From CAYNLG01 sp964397995 (GTDB lineage Bacteria; Planctomycetota; Phycisphaerae; FEN-1346): a stretch of 64,000 nt of DNA. Below, in pieces: positions 39,043 to 48,142 of this stretch. Position 1 is the first letter of the stretch, and each line of letters opens with the position of its first letter. The stretch is taken from the NCBI GenBank assembly GCA_964397995.1, contig CAYNLG010000001.1, forward strand, positions 1 to 64,000, written 5' to 3'. The position numbers and the translations under genes are program-made. The notes beneath the pieces were generated by a model. The model made no database searches. It worked only from the letters and a program-made list of their open reading frames with translations, and had not been told where the DNA came from.

Positions 39043-41025
39043 ATGCACCGAGATGCCGACGCCCTCCGCGACCGTGATGCCGCCCTCCAGACCGAATGGC
39101 TCCTGGCAGACGGGGCCGGCGGATACGCCTCGATGACGGTGCTGATGAGTGGGGCGCGGCGGTACCACGGCCTGTGGGTGCCGGCCCTGGCGCCGCCGGT
39201 GGACCGGCGGGTGGTGCTGGCCCACGTGGAGGAACGGCTCGTCGCGGCCGGGGCCGAGACGTGGCTCTCCACCTGCGAGTACGCCGACGGCTTCTACCCC
39301 GACGGTTCCTCCGCGGCCGAACGGTTCGCCCTGGATCCCCTGCCGCGCCTGACCTCCCGCGTCGGCGACGTCACGGTTGAACGGACGGTGCTGCTGAGGC
39401 GCGAGCCGGGGGCGGGCGTCGTCCTGGCCTACCACGTCCGGGCGCCGGGGCCGTGGATGCTGGACCTCGCGCCGTTCCTGGCGCTGCGGCCGATGCATGC
39501 CCTGGCCGCCGAGCGCGGCGGGTGGCGCGTCGAGGCGGCCGACGGGGCTTCCGGGTGGCGCGTCCTCTCAGAGCACCTGCCCGGGGTCTTCCTCTGGGCG
39601 GGTGGCCACGCCGAGGTCCGGTGCACCGGGGAGCCGACGTGGTACCGCGGCGTCCTCCGCCGCGAGGAGCGCCGCCGCGGTTTCGACTTCACCGAGGACC
39701 TGCTGGTGCCCGGCCGGTGGCATGTGACAGGGCGGGGCGAGACCCGGTTCCACCTGGCCGCCTCCTTCGAGCCGCCGCACGACCTCGACCCGCCGACCCT
39801 GGCCCAGGCCGAGCGCGAGCGCCGTGGCGAGCTCGTCCGCACGGCCGGCGGTCCTGCGGACGCCCGGCTCCAGGCGCTCGTGGCGGCGGCCGATGCCTTC
39901 CTTGTCCGCCGCCGGGCCGGCGGACGCGACCTCGCGACCGTCATCGCCGGGTACCCGTGGTTCGCCGACTGGGGCCGCGACGCCATGATCGCCCTGCCGG
40001 GCCTCGCGATCGAGACCGGGCGGCTGGACGTCGCGGCGGCGGTGCTTGAGGCCTTTGCCGAGGCCGAGAGCGAGGGCATGATCCCCAACCGCTTCGCCGA
40101 ACGGTCCGGCGAGCCCGAGTACAACACCGTCGACGCCAGTCTCTGGTTCCTCCAGGCGGTGGCGGCCTATCTCCAGGCCGGCGGCGACACCGACCGTGCC
40201 CGCGACCGCCTCTGGCCCGCCGCACGGGCCGTCTGCGAGCGGTACGCCTCGGGCACCCGCTTCGGCATCCGGGCCGACTCGGACGGACTTATCAGGGCCG
40301 GTAGCGCCGACACGCAGCTTACGTGGATGGACGCCACCAGCGAGGGCCGCCCCGTCACCCCGCGCTACGGCAAGCCCGTCGAGATCAACGCCCTCTGGGC
40401 CTCCGGGCTGGAACTGATGGGCGAGGTGGCCGAGGCGGTCGGCGAGGCCCCGCCGGAGGTCTGCGGCACGGCGGCCGCCGTCCGCGACGCCTTCGCTGCC
40501 GCCTTCTGGAACGCAGACGCCGGCTGCCTCTACGACTGCATCTACCCGGACGGGCGGACGGACGCGGCGGTGCGGCCGAACCAGGGGCTCGCGGTGGGCC
40601 TGCCGTTCGCCCCGCTGAGCGGTGGTCGCGCGAAACGCGTCCTGGAGGTCATCCGCTCGAAGCTCCTGACGCCGCGCGGCTTGCGGACGCTCGCCCCGGA
40701 CGACCCGGCGTACCGCGGCCGGTACGAGGGCACCCCGGCGGAGCGCGACGCGGCCTATCACCAAGGCACCGTCTGGCCGTGGTTGCTGGGTCCGTACGTG
40801 GACGCGGCGTTCGCGGCGGGGTGCGTCGAGTGTGCCCGGGCGGAGGCGGCGGGCCTCCTGGCGGGGCTGCTCGATGCCATGGAGGCGGCCGGCCTCGGCG
40901 AGATCAGCGAGATCTTCGACGGTGACCCGCCCCACCGGCCGCGCGGCTGCATCGCCCAGGCCTGGAGTGTCGCGGCCGCCGTGCATATCTGGCAGCGCCT
41001 GGAGGCGACGGGCGGGGTTCCGTAG
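39043..41025 (+). CDS. Glycogen debranching enzyme (amylo-alpha-1,6-glucosidase, GH133 type)
   Basis: The 660-residue protein has the GDE N-terminal domain (EWLLADGAGGYASMTVLMSG, RRYHGLWVPAL) and the C-terminal glucosidase barrel: IAGYPWFADWGRDAMIALPG, the catalytic region TQLTWMDATSEGRPVTPRYG, KPVEINALWASGLELM, and TVWPWLLGPYVDAAF. It hydrolyses alpha-1,6 branch points of glycogen after outer chains are shortened. The first about 370 residues correspond to the domain seen in bacterial and archaeal debranching enzymes. It follows the glucoamylase fusion by 28 bp and is probably on the same transcript, so the two enzymes would convert glycogen fully to glucose. No signal peptide. Assignment is firm. 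Confidence 0.93.
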   Translation: MHRDADALRDRDAALQTEWLLADGAGGYASMTVLMSGARRYHGLWVPALAPPVDRRVVLAHVEERLVAAGAETWLSTCEYADGFYPDGSSAAERFALDPLPRLTSRVGDVTVERTVLLRREPGAGVVLAYHVRAPGPWMLDLAPFLALRPMHALAAERGGWRVEAADGASGWRVLSEHLPGVFLWAGGHAEVRCTGEPTWYRGVLRREERRRGFDFTEDLLVPGRWHVTGRGETRFHLAASFEPPHDLDPPTLAQAERERRGELVRTAGGPADARLQALVAAADAFLVRRRAGGRDLATVIAGYPWFADWGRDAMIALPGLAIETGRLDVAAAVLEAFAEAESEGMIPNRFAERSGEPEYNTVDASLWFLQAVAAYLQAGGDTDRARDRLWPAARAVCERYASGTRFGIRADSDGLIRAGSADTQLTWMDATSEGRPVTPRYGKPVEINALWASGLELMGEVAEAVGEAPPEVCGTAAAVRDAFAAAFWNADAGCLYDCIYPDGRTDAAVRPNQGLAVGLPFAPLSGGRAKRVLEVIRSKLLTPRGLRTLAPDDPAYRGRYEGTPAERDAAYHQGTVWPWLLGPYVDAAFAAGCVECARAEAAGLLAGLLDAMEAAGLGEISEIFDGDPPHRPRGCIAQAWSVAAAVHIWQRLEATGGVP

Positions 41026-41068
41026 GCTGGAGAGGGCGCCCGGCGCAGCCGGGCCGAAGGGGGACGCC

Positions 41069-42475
41069 GTGAAGGCCTCGTTCGCATCGCTGATCCTGCT
41101 TGCGGTCGCCGCCGCGGCCGCCGGCCAGGGCCTCGACGTGGTCGCCTCGCTCGACGCCTCGGGCGGGGCCGTCCGGCCCGCGGCCTACGTGCCGATCCGC
41201 CTGGCGGTCACGAACCGGACGGACGCGATGGTCGAAGCGCTCCGCGTCTCGGCCGGCGGGCCGGTGCGGACGGTGGCGCCGCTGCCGCTCGCCCCGGCCG
41301 CGACGGGCCAGGTCGACGTTCCGGTCTACGTGCCGGGCGGCGACGTGGTGCTCCAGGTGGAGGCCCTCGCCGCCGGCCGGCCGGTCGCGACCGCGACCGT
41401 CGCCGTGGACGGGGCCGAGACCTTGGGCGAGGTCGTCGTCCTCGTCGGAGTCGCGCCGAGCGTTGCCTTGGAGGACGAGACTCTGGAGGCCGCGCTGGCC
41501 GGGGGGCTGCCGGGCCGGACGCTACGGCTCCTGAGGCGGCCGGAGGCGGACCTGCGGCGGCTCGCGCGGTGCGGGATGCTGGGCGCCGTGGCGTGGCCCG
41601 GGCCGGACGGCCCGGCGGGCGACCTGGTCCTCTTAGACGCGAGCGCGACCCCGCCGCGCGTCATGCCCTCGCCCTACCCGCCGGGCCTGCGGGCACCGGT
41701 TCAGCCCGCGGCCCACCGCCTGCTGGCCGCTCCGGTCTGGCCGGCGGCGGACCGTGTCCGCCTCGGCGCGTGGGCGGCGACCTTCGTCCTCGCGGCCTTC
41801 GCCGCGAGCCGTCTCGTGCCGAAGGGCCGGCCCGTCCTCACGGTCACGGTCCTCGCGGCACTTGCCTTGGTGGCGACGGCGGCCGTGCTGGCCCTCGGCG
41901 GGGTGCGGCACGTGCGGCGGACCGAGGCCCGCATCCGGTATGAACGCGACGGTGCCGCAGGCGTCGAACGCCTGGTGCAGGTGACGGTGCGAGGCGGGAC
42001 GCTCGCCGCGGTCCCGGTCGACCCGGCGGCGCTCTGGCCGGTACCGCTCGTGGCCGACGGGGCGGACCTCTTCCACCCGGCGGCAACGCTCGTGACCGGG
42101 CCCGAGCCGCATCTTCGGGCCGCGGGCGTGACGCTCCTGGTCCAGGTCCTGGAGGCGGGCGACGCGGCGGCGGACGCGGTCCCGGCCGAGGCCGACGTCG
42201 TCGCCCGCGCGGTCGTCGCGGGGGCGATGGCGCGGCACCGGGGCACGGTGCTGACTCCCGGGGCACTTGCCGCCGACTGGATGGCGAGCGACGAGCCCGA
42301 CCGGGCCTTCGCCGGCCGGAGCCTCCGCTGGTGGACGGACGCGCGGCAGTTCGGGTCGGACCCGCTGGCGCTGGCGTGGGTGCGCGACGCCCCGGAGGCG
42401 TCGCCGGTGGAAGGTGGCACCCTTCGGCATGCGCCGACGCTCGTGGTGCAACCGTCCCGCGGCGAGGGCGAGTGA
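41069..42475 (+). CDS. Predicted membrane protein of unknown function
   Basis: The 468-residue protein has a signal peptide (MKASFASLILLAVAAAAAGQ), a beta-rich extracytoplasmic part with LAVTNRTDAMVEALRVSAGG, two adjacent membrane helices near residues 230-285 (LGAWAATFVLAAFAASRLVP and VLTVTVLAALALVATAAVLA), and a second soluble part. The architecture resembles proteins of the VWA/BatD kind found in planctomycetes, without a recognisable catalytic motif. GTG 41069 follows AAGGGGGA. It lies 43 bp after the debranching gene and just before the hflX promoter, so it may end the glucan transcript. Function is unknown. Confidence 0.65.
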   Translation: MKASFASLILLAVAAAAAGQGLDVVASLDASGGAVRPAAYVPIRLAVTNRTDAMVEALRVSAGGPVRTVAPLPLAPAATGQVDVPVYVPGGDVVLQVEALAAGRPVATATVAVDGAETLGEVVVLVGVAPSVALEDETLEAALAGGLPGRTLRLLRRPEADLRRLARCGMLGAVAWPGPDGPAGDLVLLDASATPPRVMPSPYPPGLRAPVQPAAHRLLAAPVWPAADRVRLGAWAATFVLAAFAASRLVPKGRPVLTVTVLAALALVATAAVLALGGVRHVRRTEARIRYERDGAAGVERLVQVTVRGGTLAAVPVDPAALWPVPLVADGADLFHPAATLVTGPEPHLRAAGVTLLVQVLEAGDAAADAVPAEADVVARAVVAGAMARHRGTVLTPGALAADWMASDEPDRAFAGRSLRWWTDARQFGSDPLALAWVRDAPEASPVEGGTLRHAPTLVVQPSRGEGE

Positions 42476-42476
42476 A

Positions 42477-42505
42477 TTGACCCGGGCCGGAATGCGTTCT
42501 ATTAT
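42477..42505 (+). promoter_or_regulatory. Near-consensus promoter of hflX
   Basis: TTGACC (42477-42482), 17 bp, TATTAT (42500-42505), beginning one base after the upstream stop codon. The hflX start lies 53 bp downstream of the -10. Confidence 0.7.
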
Positions 42506-42557
42506 GAAGAGGCGGGACGGGCTGTCCCGCGGGCCCCAGGGAGTGTAACCCAATCTG

Positions 42558-43853
42558 GTGAAAGAACTTAAAGACACCCGCCGCACCGTCGTGCGAGAGC
42601 GGGCGATCCTGGTTGACGTCGAACTCGACGGGCCGGCGCTGAAGGAAACCACCCAGCGGAACCGTCTCGACGAACTCGGGCGCCTCGCCGAGGCCGCCCA
42701 CGCCGAGGCCGTCGGCACCGTGACCCAGAAGCGGCGGCGCGTTCACCCGTCGACGTACGTGGGGCGCGGCAAGGCGGAGGACCTCGGCCGCGAGGCCGAG
42801 CGACGCAAGGCCCACGTCATCATCTTCGACAACGACCTTACGCCCGCCCAGGTCCACAACCTCGAAGGCGTGACCAAGACGAAGGTCATCGACCGCAGCG
42901 AACTCATCCTGGACATCTTCGCCTCGCGGGCCCGGACCCACGAAGCGCGGCTCCAGGTGGAGCTTGCGCAACTGGAATACACGTACCCGCGGCTGAGGCG
43001 GATGTGGACGCACCTCGGCCGTATGGAAGGCGGCATCGGGACGCGCGGTCCGGGCGAAACGCAGCTCGAGACGGACCGGCGTATCATCCGCCGGCGCATC
43101 ACCGACCTGAAGCGCAAGATCGCCGAGATCGACCGCCGCCGCGAACGCCAGGTAACGTCGCGCGGCGAGGCCCTGACGGTCGGCCTCGTCGGCTACACGA
43201 ACGCCGGCAAGTCGAGCCTGCTGAACGCCCTGACCGGTGCGAGGGCCTACGTCGAGGACCAGCTCTTCGCGACGCTCGACACGCGGACCCGGGCGTGGAA
43301 GCTGCCGTTCGGCACCGAGGTGCTGCTCTCGGACACGGTCGGCTTCGTTCGCGACTTGCCGCACCACTTGGTCGCCTCGTTCAAAGCGACCCTGGAGGAG
43401 GCGATCCACGCCGACCTGCTGCTGCACGTCGTGGACGCCTCGACGGGGCACGTGGCCGAGGACGTGGCGGCGGTGGACGCCGTGCTGGCCGAGATCGGCT
43501 GCCGCGACCGGCCGCAACTCATCGTACTGAACAAGGCGGACCTCGTGGACGAGCCGCTGGACCTGGACCTGGCGGCGCGGGCGTGGCCGGACGCCGTCCG
43601 GACGAGCGCCCGCACGACCGAGGGCCTGCCGGCGCTGGAGGCGGCCGTGCTGGAGCGCCTGCTCGGGCCGACGGCCGAGGTTACCATCCGAGCCGCCGCC
43701 GCCGACGGGCGGCTCCTGGCCTGGATCGAGCGGCACGCGGAGGTCCTGGAGCGGACGATGGACGACGGGGCGATCGTGCACAGGGCGCGGCTGCCTCGGC
43801 GCCGTGTCGAGGAGATTCCCCGTGTCGCGGAGCGGGCTTTCGCGATACACTGA
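42558..43853 (+). CDS. hflX: Ribosome-associated GTPase HflX
   Basis: HflX is a GTPase that binds the 50S subunit and splits stalled ribosomes under stress. The 431-residue protein has the family N-terminal domain with STYVGRGKAEDLGREAERRK and DNDLTPAQVHNLEGVTKTKV, the linker MEGGIGTRGPGETQLETDRR, and the G domain: GYTNAGKSSLLNALTG (G1), LSDTVGFVRDLPHHLVASFK (G3), and IVLNKADLVDE (G4). The start GTG 42558 has GGGAG about 15 bp upstream, which is rather far, so a nearby alternative start is possible. It has its own strong promoter. Assignment is firm. Confidence 0.95.
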   Translation: MKELKDTRRTVVRERAILVDVELDGPALKETTQRNRLDELGRLAEAAHAEAVGTVTQKRRRVHPSTYVGRGKAEDLGREAERRKAHVIIFDNDLTPAQVHNLEGVTKTKVIDRSELILDIFASRARTHEARLQVELAQLEYTYPRLRRMWTHLGRMEGGIGTRGPGETQLETDRRIIRRRITDLKRKIAEIDRRRERQVTSRGEALTVGLVGYTNAGKSSLLNALTGARAYVEDQLFATLDTRTRAWKLPFGTEVLLSDTVGFVRDLPHHLVASFKATLEEAIHADLLLHVVDASTGHVAEDVAAVDAVLAEIGCRDRPQLIVLNKADLVDEPLDLDLAARAWPDAVRTSARTTEGLPALEAAVLERLLGPTAEVTIRAAAADGRLLAWIERHAEVLERTMDDGAIVHRARLPRRRVEEIPRVAERAFAIH

Positions 43854-43902
43854 GAGGGCGGGGCCCCCGTGGCGCCGCCGACCCGGAAAGGGGGGCGAGG
43901 TG

Positions 43903-44982
43903 ATGATGGCACGAGTTGTGATGGCGCTGGTGACCGTGGGCCTGCTGGCCGCCCTGGCGGCCGGGACGGGCGAGAGGCGCGCCTGGGCCGCGCCCGGCGT
44001 GTGGGCCGACGGCGGCGACGACAGCGACGCGAAGAAGGACAAAAGCGGCAAGGCCGACGAGGCCGACGACGAGAGCTCCGGCAAACAGAAGCAGGAGCAT
44101 GTCGTTCTGGACAGCGAGTCGCACAAGTACCCTGAGTGGCGGTTGCCGCAGGGCTACAAGAACCCGGACGGCACGTTCAACCAGGAGGTCCTGGTCGCGC
44201 ACCAGAAGAAGCGGCTGCCGGTGATGAACCAGAAGCTGACCGGCCGCTTTGAGCTCCGCGAGACGCCGCACTTCCTTATCTTCAGCGACTGCGGGGCCCA
44301 GATGGACCGGGTCTTCGCCAAGTGGGCCGAGGCCCTGTATGCCAACCTCGGGCGCAAGTTCCGCATCGACCTGAAGGACCAGCCCTGGGACGGCAAGTGC
44401 ATCTACATCCTGACGCGGACCCGGAGCATGTTCCTGGCCCAGGCCCGGGAGTTCGACAACTTCCACGCGAGCTTCGCCGGAGCGTACTTCTGCACCGAGC
44501 TGGATTCGCCCAACGCGCCGAAGCTCGTGCATATCGCCATCCCGTGCGACTCGTTCGACGAGCGCCGCCTCCAGGAACTCTTCGCCCACGAGACCGCCCA
44601 CGCGTTCTTCCAGCTCTACCGCAAGAACATCCCCTTGCCCACGTGGCTCCACGAGGGCATCGCCGAGTTCATGACCGTCGTCAACGACCGCGACCTCCAT
44701 CGCGTCAAGAAGCAGTACGCCGTCCAATATGCCCGCAACGGCATCCACCTCGACGACATGTTCCGGTGCCGCGGCTTCTTCGGCTACCCCTACTACAACG
44801 TCTCCTACACCATGGTCGACTTCCTGACGAAGATCAGCCCCACCAAGTTCAAGGCCTTCATCGACGGCATCAAGGACGGGAAGGACCAGGAGGTGGCCCT
44901 GCGGGAGGCGTACGGTTGGACCTTCGCCCAACTGGAGGCCAACTGGCGGGCGTACGTGATGAAGTTCCTGACGCGCGGCTGA
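43903..44982 (+). CDS. Secreted gluzincin-type metallopeptidase-like protein
   Basis: The 359-residue protein starts with a signal peptide (ARVVMALVTVGLLAALAAGT) and a charged linker rich in Asp, Lys and Glu. The body contains LQELFAHETAHAFFQLYRKN with HExxH (H229, E230, H233) and WLHEGIAEFM with the third ligand-type glutamates E251/E255, so it fits the Peptidase-MA/DUF1570 gluzincin pattern common in planctomycetes. It probably acts outside the cytoplasmic membrane as a zinc peptidase. AAAGGGGGG lies 7 bp before ATG 43903. A TACACT -10-like element at 43846-43851 overlaps the hflX stop, but its -35 is weak. Substrate unknown. Confidence 0.78.
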   Translation: MMARVVMALVTVGLLAALAAGTGERRAWAAPGVWADGGDDSDAKKDKSGKADEADDESSGKQKQEHVVLDSESHKYPEWRLPQGYKNPDGTFNQEVLVAHQKKRLPVMNQKLTGRFELRETPHFLIFSDCGAQMDRVFAKWAEALYANLGRKFRIDLKDQPWDGKCIYILTRTRSMFLAQAREFDNFHASFAGAYFCTELDSPNAPKLVHIAIPCDSFDERRLQELFAHETAHAFFQLYRKNIPLPTWLHEGIAEFMTVVNDRDLHRVKKQYAVQYARNGIHLDDMFRCRGFFGYPYYNVSYTMVDFLTKISPTKFKAFIDGIKDGKDQEVALREAYGWTFAQLEANWRAYVMKFLTRG

Positions 44983-45028
44983 GCGGGGCCCGGCGGCAGG
45001 CACCCGGCCCCGGACGGTTGGCGGCCCG

Positions 45029-47566
45029 ATGACCGAAACGCGGCTCCTCTTCTACAGCGAAGGCCTTGCCTTGGCGGGCCTGGCCCTGGCCGCCGTCGGC
45101 GCCGCCGTCTTCTGGGGCCTCCTGGCCGCGTGGGTCGTGCGGGCCCGGGCGTGGGCCCTGGCGCCGCTTCTGCTCGTGCCCCCCGTGCTCGCGCTGGGGC
45201 TCGTCCTCCGCCGCCCGCGCGACGGCGATCCCGAGCCGGTCCTTCCGTGGTGGCAGGTGCTGGTCGGCATGGCCCTGGCCGTGGTGCTGGGGGGCGTGGC
45301 GCGCCATGCTGCCCGCGAGCCCGTACCGCCCGTCCAGCTTGCCCTCATGGTGCTGGTGACCGTGACGGGCGCGGTCTGGGTGCTCTTCTTCTACCTTCGG
45401 GTCTACCGGAGCCTCGGCCGGTGGCCGATGGCGGCGCTCGCGACGCTCCGCGTCCTGGCGGTGGTCCTGCTGGTGCTCCTCATTTTCAAGCCGACGCTGA
45501 GTTTCGAGGGGTCCGTCGAGCAGCGGACCGACCTCGTGGTGCTGCTGGACGCCTCGCGGTCGATGTCCGTCCGCGACTGGCCTGATACGCCCAGCCGCTT
45601 CGCCCAAGCGACCCAGCAGGTGCAGGACTACCTCGGGCGGCTTGGGTCGGCGTTCGACGTGCGGCTGCTGGTCTTCGACGCGCGGGCGAGGCCGGTCGAG
45701 CCGGGCCAGTGGCCGGAGCCGGCCGGCGAGGCCACGAACCTCGTCCGGGCGGTCCGCGAGGCCGTGGCCGAGGCCCGTCCCGCCGAGACCTCCGGCCTCG
45801 TCCTCTTCTCCGACGGGCTCCACAACGCCGGCGGCGACGTTGTCGAGGCCGTCACGGCCCTCGCCCCGCCGCCCATCTACACCGTCGGCGTCGGCACCGA
45901 CCTGACGGCCGAGAGCGGGTACCAGGACATCAGCATCGAGGCCGTCCGGGCCCCCGACGAGGGCGTCGTCGGCACCGTCGCCCGCATCACCGTCGATGTC
46001 GAAGCGCTGGGCCTGGCGGACCGGTCGGTCGAGGTCCGCCTCCGCGAGGACGAGGACGTCGTCGCCCGCCAGAGCCTCCGCCTCGACGGCGAGCCGGGCA
46101 GCCAGTCGGTCACCCTGGCCGTCACGCCGACCGACCTGGGGCGCCACACCTACACCGTCGAGATCCCCGCCGACCCGGCCGAACGGCGCGGCGAGAACAA
46201 CACGCGCCAGGTGCACCTGCTGGTCAGCGACCCGAAGATCCGCGTCCTCTACATCGAGGGCGTGGTCCGGCCGGAGTACAAGCCCCTGAAGAGTGTCCTG
46301 GAGACCGACCCGAACGTCCAGCTGCTGGCCCTCGTGCAGGTCCGCAAGGGCGAGTTCCTCCAGTCCGGGAACCTGGCGGGCCTGACGCTCTCGGCGTTCC
46401 CGCGGACGCTGGAGGACATGCGCCGTTTCGACGTCTTTATCCTCGGCGACCTCCATCGCAGCTACTTCTCCGGCCGCCAGCTCGAGAACCTGAAGACCGC
46501 CGTCTCGGAGGGCCGCGGTCTGGCGATGCTCGGAGGGTACCACAGCTTCGGGCCGGGGGGCTACGGCGGGACGCCCGTCGAGGAGATGCTCCCGGTAGAG
46601 GTCGGCGGGGCCGAGATGGGCCAGGAGACCGAGCCGTTCGTCCTGAAGCTGACGCCCGAGGGGGCCGCCCACCCGATCTTCCACGGGACGACGGACTTCT
46701 TCGCCTCGTCCGGGGGCACGCCCCGCGAGAAGCTGCCGTACCTGAAGGGGTGCACCCGCCTCGGGGCGGCCAAGCCCGGCGCGAGCGTCCTGGCGGTTCA
46801 CCCGACGCGGACCGGCCCCGGCGGGCCGCTGGTGGTGCTGGCGGCCCAGACCTTCGGCAAGGGCCGCACCGTCGCCTTCGCCGCCGACACCACGTACCAG
46901 TGGTACCTGCCGTACCGGGCGCTCGGGCGCGAGTCGCCCTACATCAAGTTCTGGAGCCAGATGGTCCGGTACCTGGCGGCCAAGGAGGTCAAGGCCGAAA
47001 GCGACGAGCCTGGCGTCACGGTCCTGGTGCGGAAGCCCGCGTACAACCCCGGCGAGCCGGTCATCGTCCGGGCCAAGGTCCGCGCCGACCAGGGCCGCGC
47101 CACGAACTTCGCGGACGTCAGCGGCGTCCTGTTGGGGCCGGGTGATGAGGACCGGGAGCCGTTCTCGCTGCCGCTGGCGGCCGGGTCGGTCGGCGTTTAT
47201 GAGGCGGAGCTCCGGCCCCCGGAGCCGGGGGCGTACGAGGTGGCCGTCGAGGCGACCAAGGACGGCGTCCGCCTCGGGTTCGAAAAGACCGCCTTCACGG
47301 TCGGTCGGCCGAACCAGGAGTTTGACCGGCTGAGCATCGACCGGAGGCTGCTGAAGGAACTCGCCCGGGCCACCGGCGGGGCCTACTTCGAGCCGGCCGC
47401 CTTCGGCGACCTCGTCCAGCGCCTCCGCGACCGGACGCTGACCGAAGACGTTCGCCGCGAGGTCGGCCTCCAGACCGTCTCGGGCCTGGTGCCGATGCTG
47501 TTCCTGGCGTTCCTCGCCATCGTGACGGGCGAGTGGCTGCTGCGGAAGCGGTACCAGCTCAACTGA
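45029..47566 (+). CDS. Membrane protein with von Willebrand A and glutamine-amidotransferase-like domains
   Basis: The 845-residue protein begins with about four membrane helices in the first 155 residues, then a VWA domain whose MIDAS motif is DASRSMSV (from D174). A domain at about 430-640 (IRVLYIEGVVRPEYKPLKSV, GRGLAMLGGYHSFGPGGYGG) resembles the class I glutamine amidotransferase-like fold often fused to VWA in planctomycetes, without a clear catalytic Cys. A beta-sandwich follows, and a last membrane helix lies at the C-terminus (MLFLAFLAIVTGEWLLRKRY). VWA domains mediate metal-dependent protein contacts. It follows the gluzincin gene by 46 bp. Role unknown; a cell-surface or Bat-like complex is one inference. 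Confidence 0.8.
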   Translation: MTETRLLFYSEGLALAGLALAAVGAAVFWGLLAAWVVRARAWALAPLLLVPPVLALGLVLRRPRDGDPEPVLPWWQVLVGMALAVVLGGVARHAAREPVPPVQLALMVLVTVTGAVWVLFFYLRVYRSLGRWPMAALATLRVLAVVLLVLLIFKPTLSFEGSVEQRTDLVVLLDASRSMSVRDWPDTPSRFAQATQQVQDYLGRLGSAFDVRLLVFDARARPVEPGQWPEPAGEATNLVRAVREAVAEARPAETSGLVLFSDGLHNAGGDVVEAVTALAPPPIYTVGVGTDLTAESGYQDISIEAVRAPDEGVVGTVARITVDVEALGLADRSVEVRLREDEDVVARQSLRLDGEPGSQSVTLAVTPTDLGRHTYTVEIPADPAERRGENNTRQVHLLVSDPKIRVLYIEGVVRPEYKPLKSVLETDPNVQLLALVQVRKGEFLQSGNLAGLTLSAFPRTLEDMRRFDVFILGDLHRSYFSGRQLENLKTAVSEGRGLAMLGGYHSFGPGGYGGTPVEEMLPVEVGGAEMGQETEPFVLKLTPEGAAHPIFHGTTDFFASSGGTPREKLPYLKGCTRLGAAKPGASVLAVHPTRTGPGGPLVVLAAQTFGKGRTVAFAADTTYQWYLPYRALGRESPYIKFWSQMVRYLAAKEVKAESDEPGVTVLVRKPAYNPGEPVIVRAKVRADQGRATNFADVSGVLLGPGDEDREPFSLPLAAGSVGVYEAELRPPEPGAYEVAVEATKDGVRLGFEKTAFTVGRPNQEFDRLSIDRRLLKELARATGGAYFEPAAFGDLVQRLRDRTLTEDVRREVGLQTVSGLVPMLFLAFLAIVTGEWLLRKRYQLN

Positions 47567-47594
47567 GCCCGACCCCCGGGCCGCGTCAGTCCAG

Positions 47595-48053
47595 TTAGCG
47601 CATGAAGGTTTCGAACTCTCCCGTGGCGGCGCTGATGCCCACGAACGCAACCAGGATGATCGCAACGAGCAAGGCGATGGCGATGGCGACGTACCCCATG
47701 ACAAGGCCGGCGACGGCCATGCCCCGCCCCGTCTTGTCGACGCCGCCCGCGTCCCGGATCTGGCGCAGGGCGATGTGGCCGAAGATGGCCGCCGCCGGGC
47801 CCAAGGCGAGCGCTGGTATGGCCCCGAAGCACGCGCAGCAGGCGAACGACCCGAGGCCCAGAACGACCCCGCCGATGCCGAGGCAGAGGCTTGTGATCGC
47901 CAGCGGGTTGGTCGGGGTGGACGGCGAGCCCGGGCCCGGCGGAGGCTGGTAGCCCCCCGGCGGTTCCAGACCTGTCGGGGGCATGCCCGCGGGAGACGGG
48001 GGCGGCGGTTCGGGTGGCGTGGCGTCCTGGCGGTCGGCCGGCTGGTCGGCCAT
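47595..48053 (-). CDS. DUF4190-type small membrane protein
   Basis: The 152-residue protein has a Pro-rich cytoplasmic N-terminus (about 48 residues) and then the DUF4190 membrane unit: NPLAITSLCLGIGGVVLGLG, a Cys-rich turn (FACCACFG), AAIFGHIALRQIRDAGG, and GMAVAGLVMGYVAIAIALLV. The pattern, two or three membrane helices around GHIAL, is typical. Its function is not known in any organism I can name. AAGGGGGA precedes ATG 48053, and a TATACT -10-like element lies at 48108-48103. It runs opposite to the VWA gene and follows the GspE-type gene on the same strand. Confidence 0.8.
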   Translation of the reverse strand: MADQPADRQDATPPEPPPPSPAGMPPTGLEPPGGYQPPPGPGSPSTPTNPLAITSLCLGIGGVVLGLGSFACCACFGAIPALALGPAAAIFGHIALRQIRDAGGVDKTGRGMAVAGLVMGYVAIAIALLVAIILVAFVGISAATGEFETFMR

Positions 48054-48102
48054 GCATGTCCCCCTTCGCCGGCGCCCTTACCGGTGCGGGCACCGCGCGG
48101 CC

Positions 48103-48108
48103 AGTATA
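48103..48108 (-). promoter_or_regulatory. -10 element of the DUF4190 gene
   Basis: TATACT on the minus strand, 50 bp before the ATG, in the 89 bp after the GspE-type gene. The -35 (TGGCGG, 16 bp away) is poor. Confidence 0.35.
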
Positions 48109-48142
48109 GCCGACCGTGCGGCGCCCGCCAGGGGTCTCCGCG

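Noticed and set aside
36594..39272. A very long minus-strand open frame (892 codons) opposite the glucoamylase
   Set aside because: It is a shadow of the real plus-strand gene: the codon third positions are G/C-rich on the plus strand, the product is composition-driven and matches nothing.
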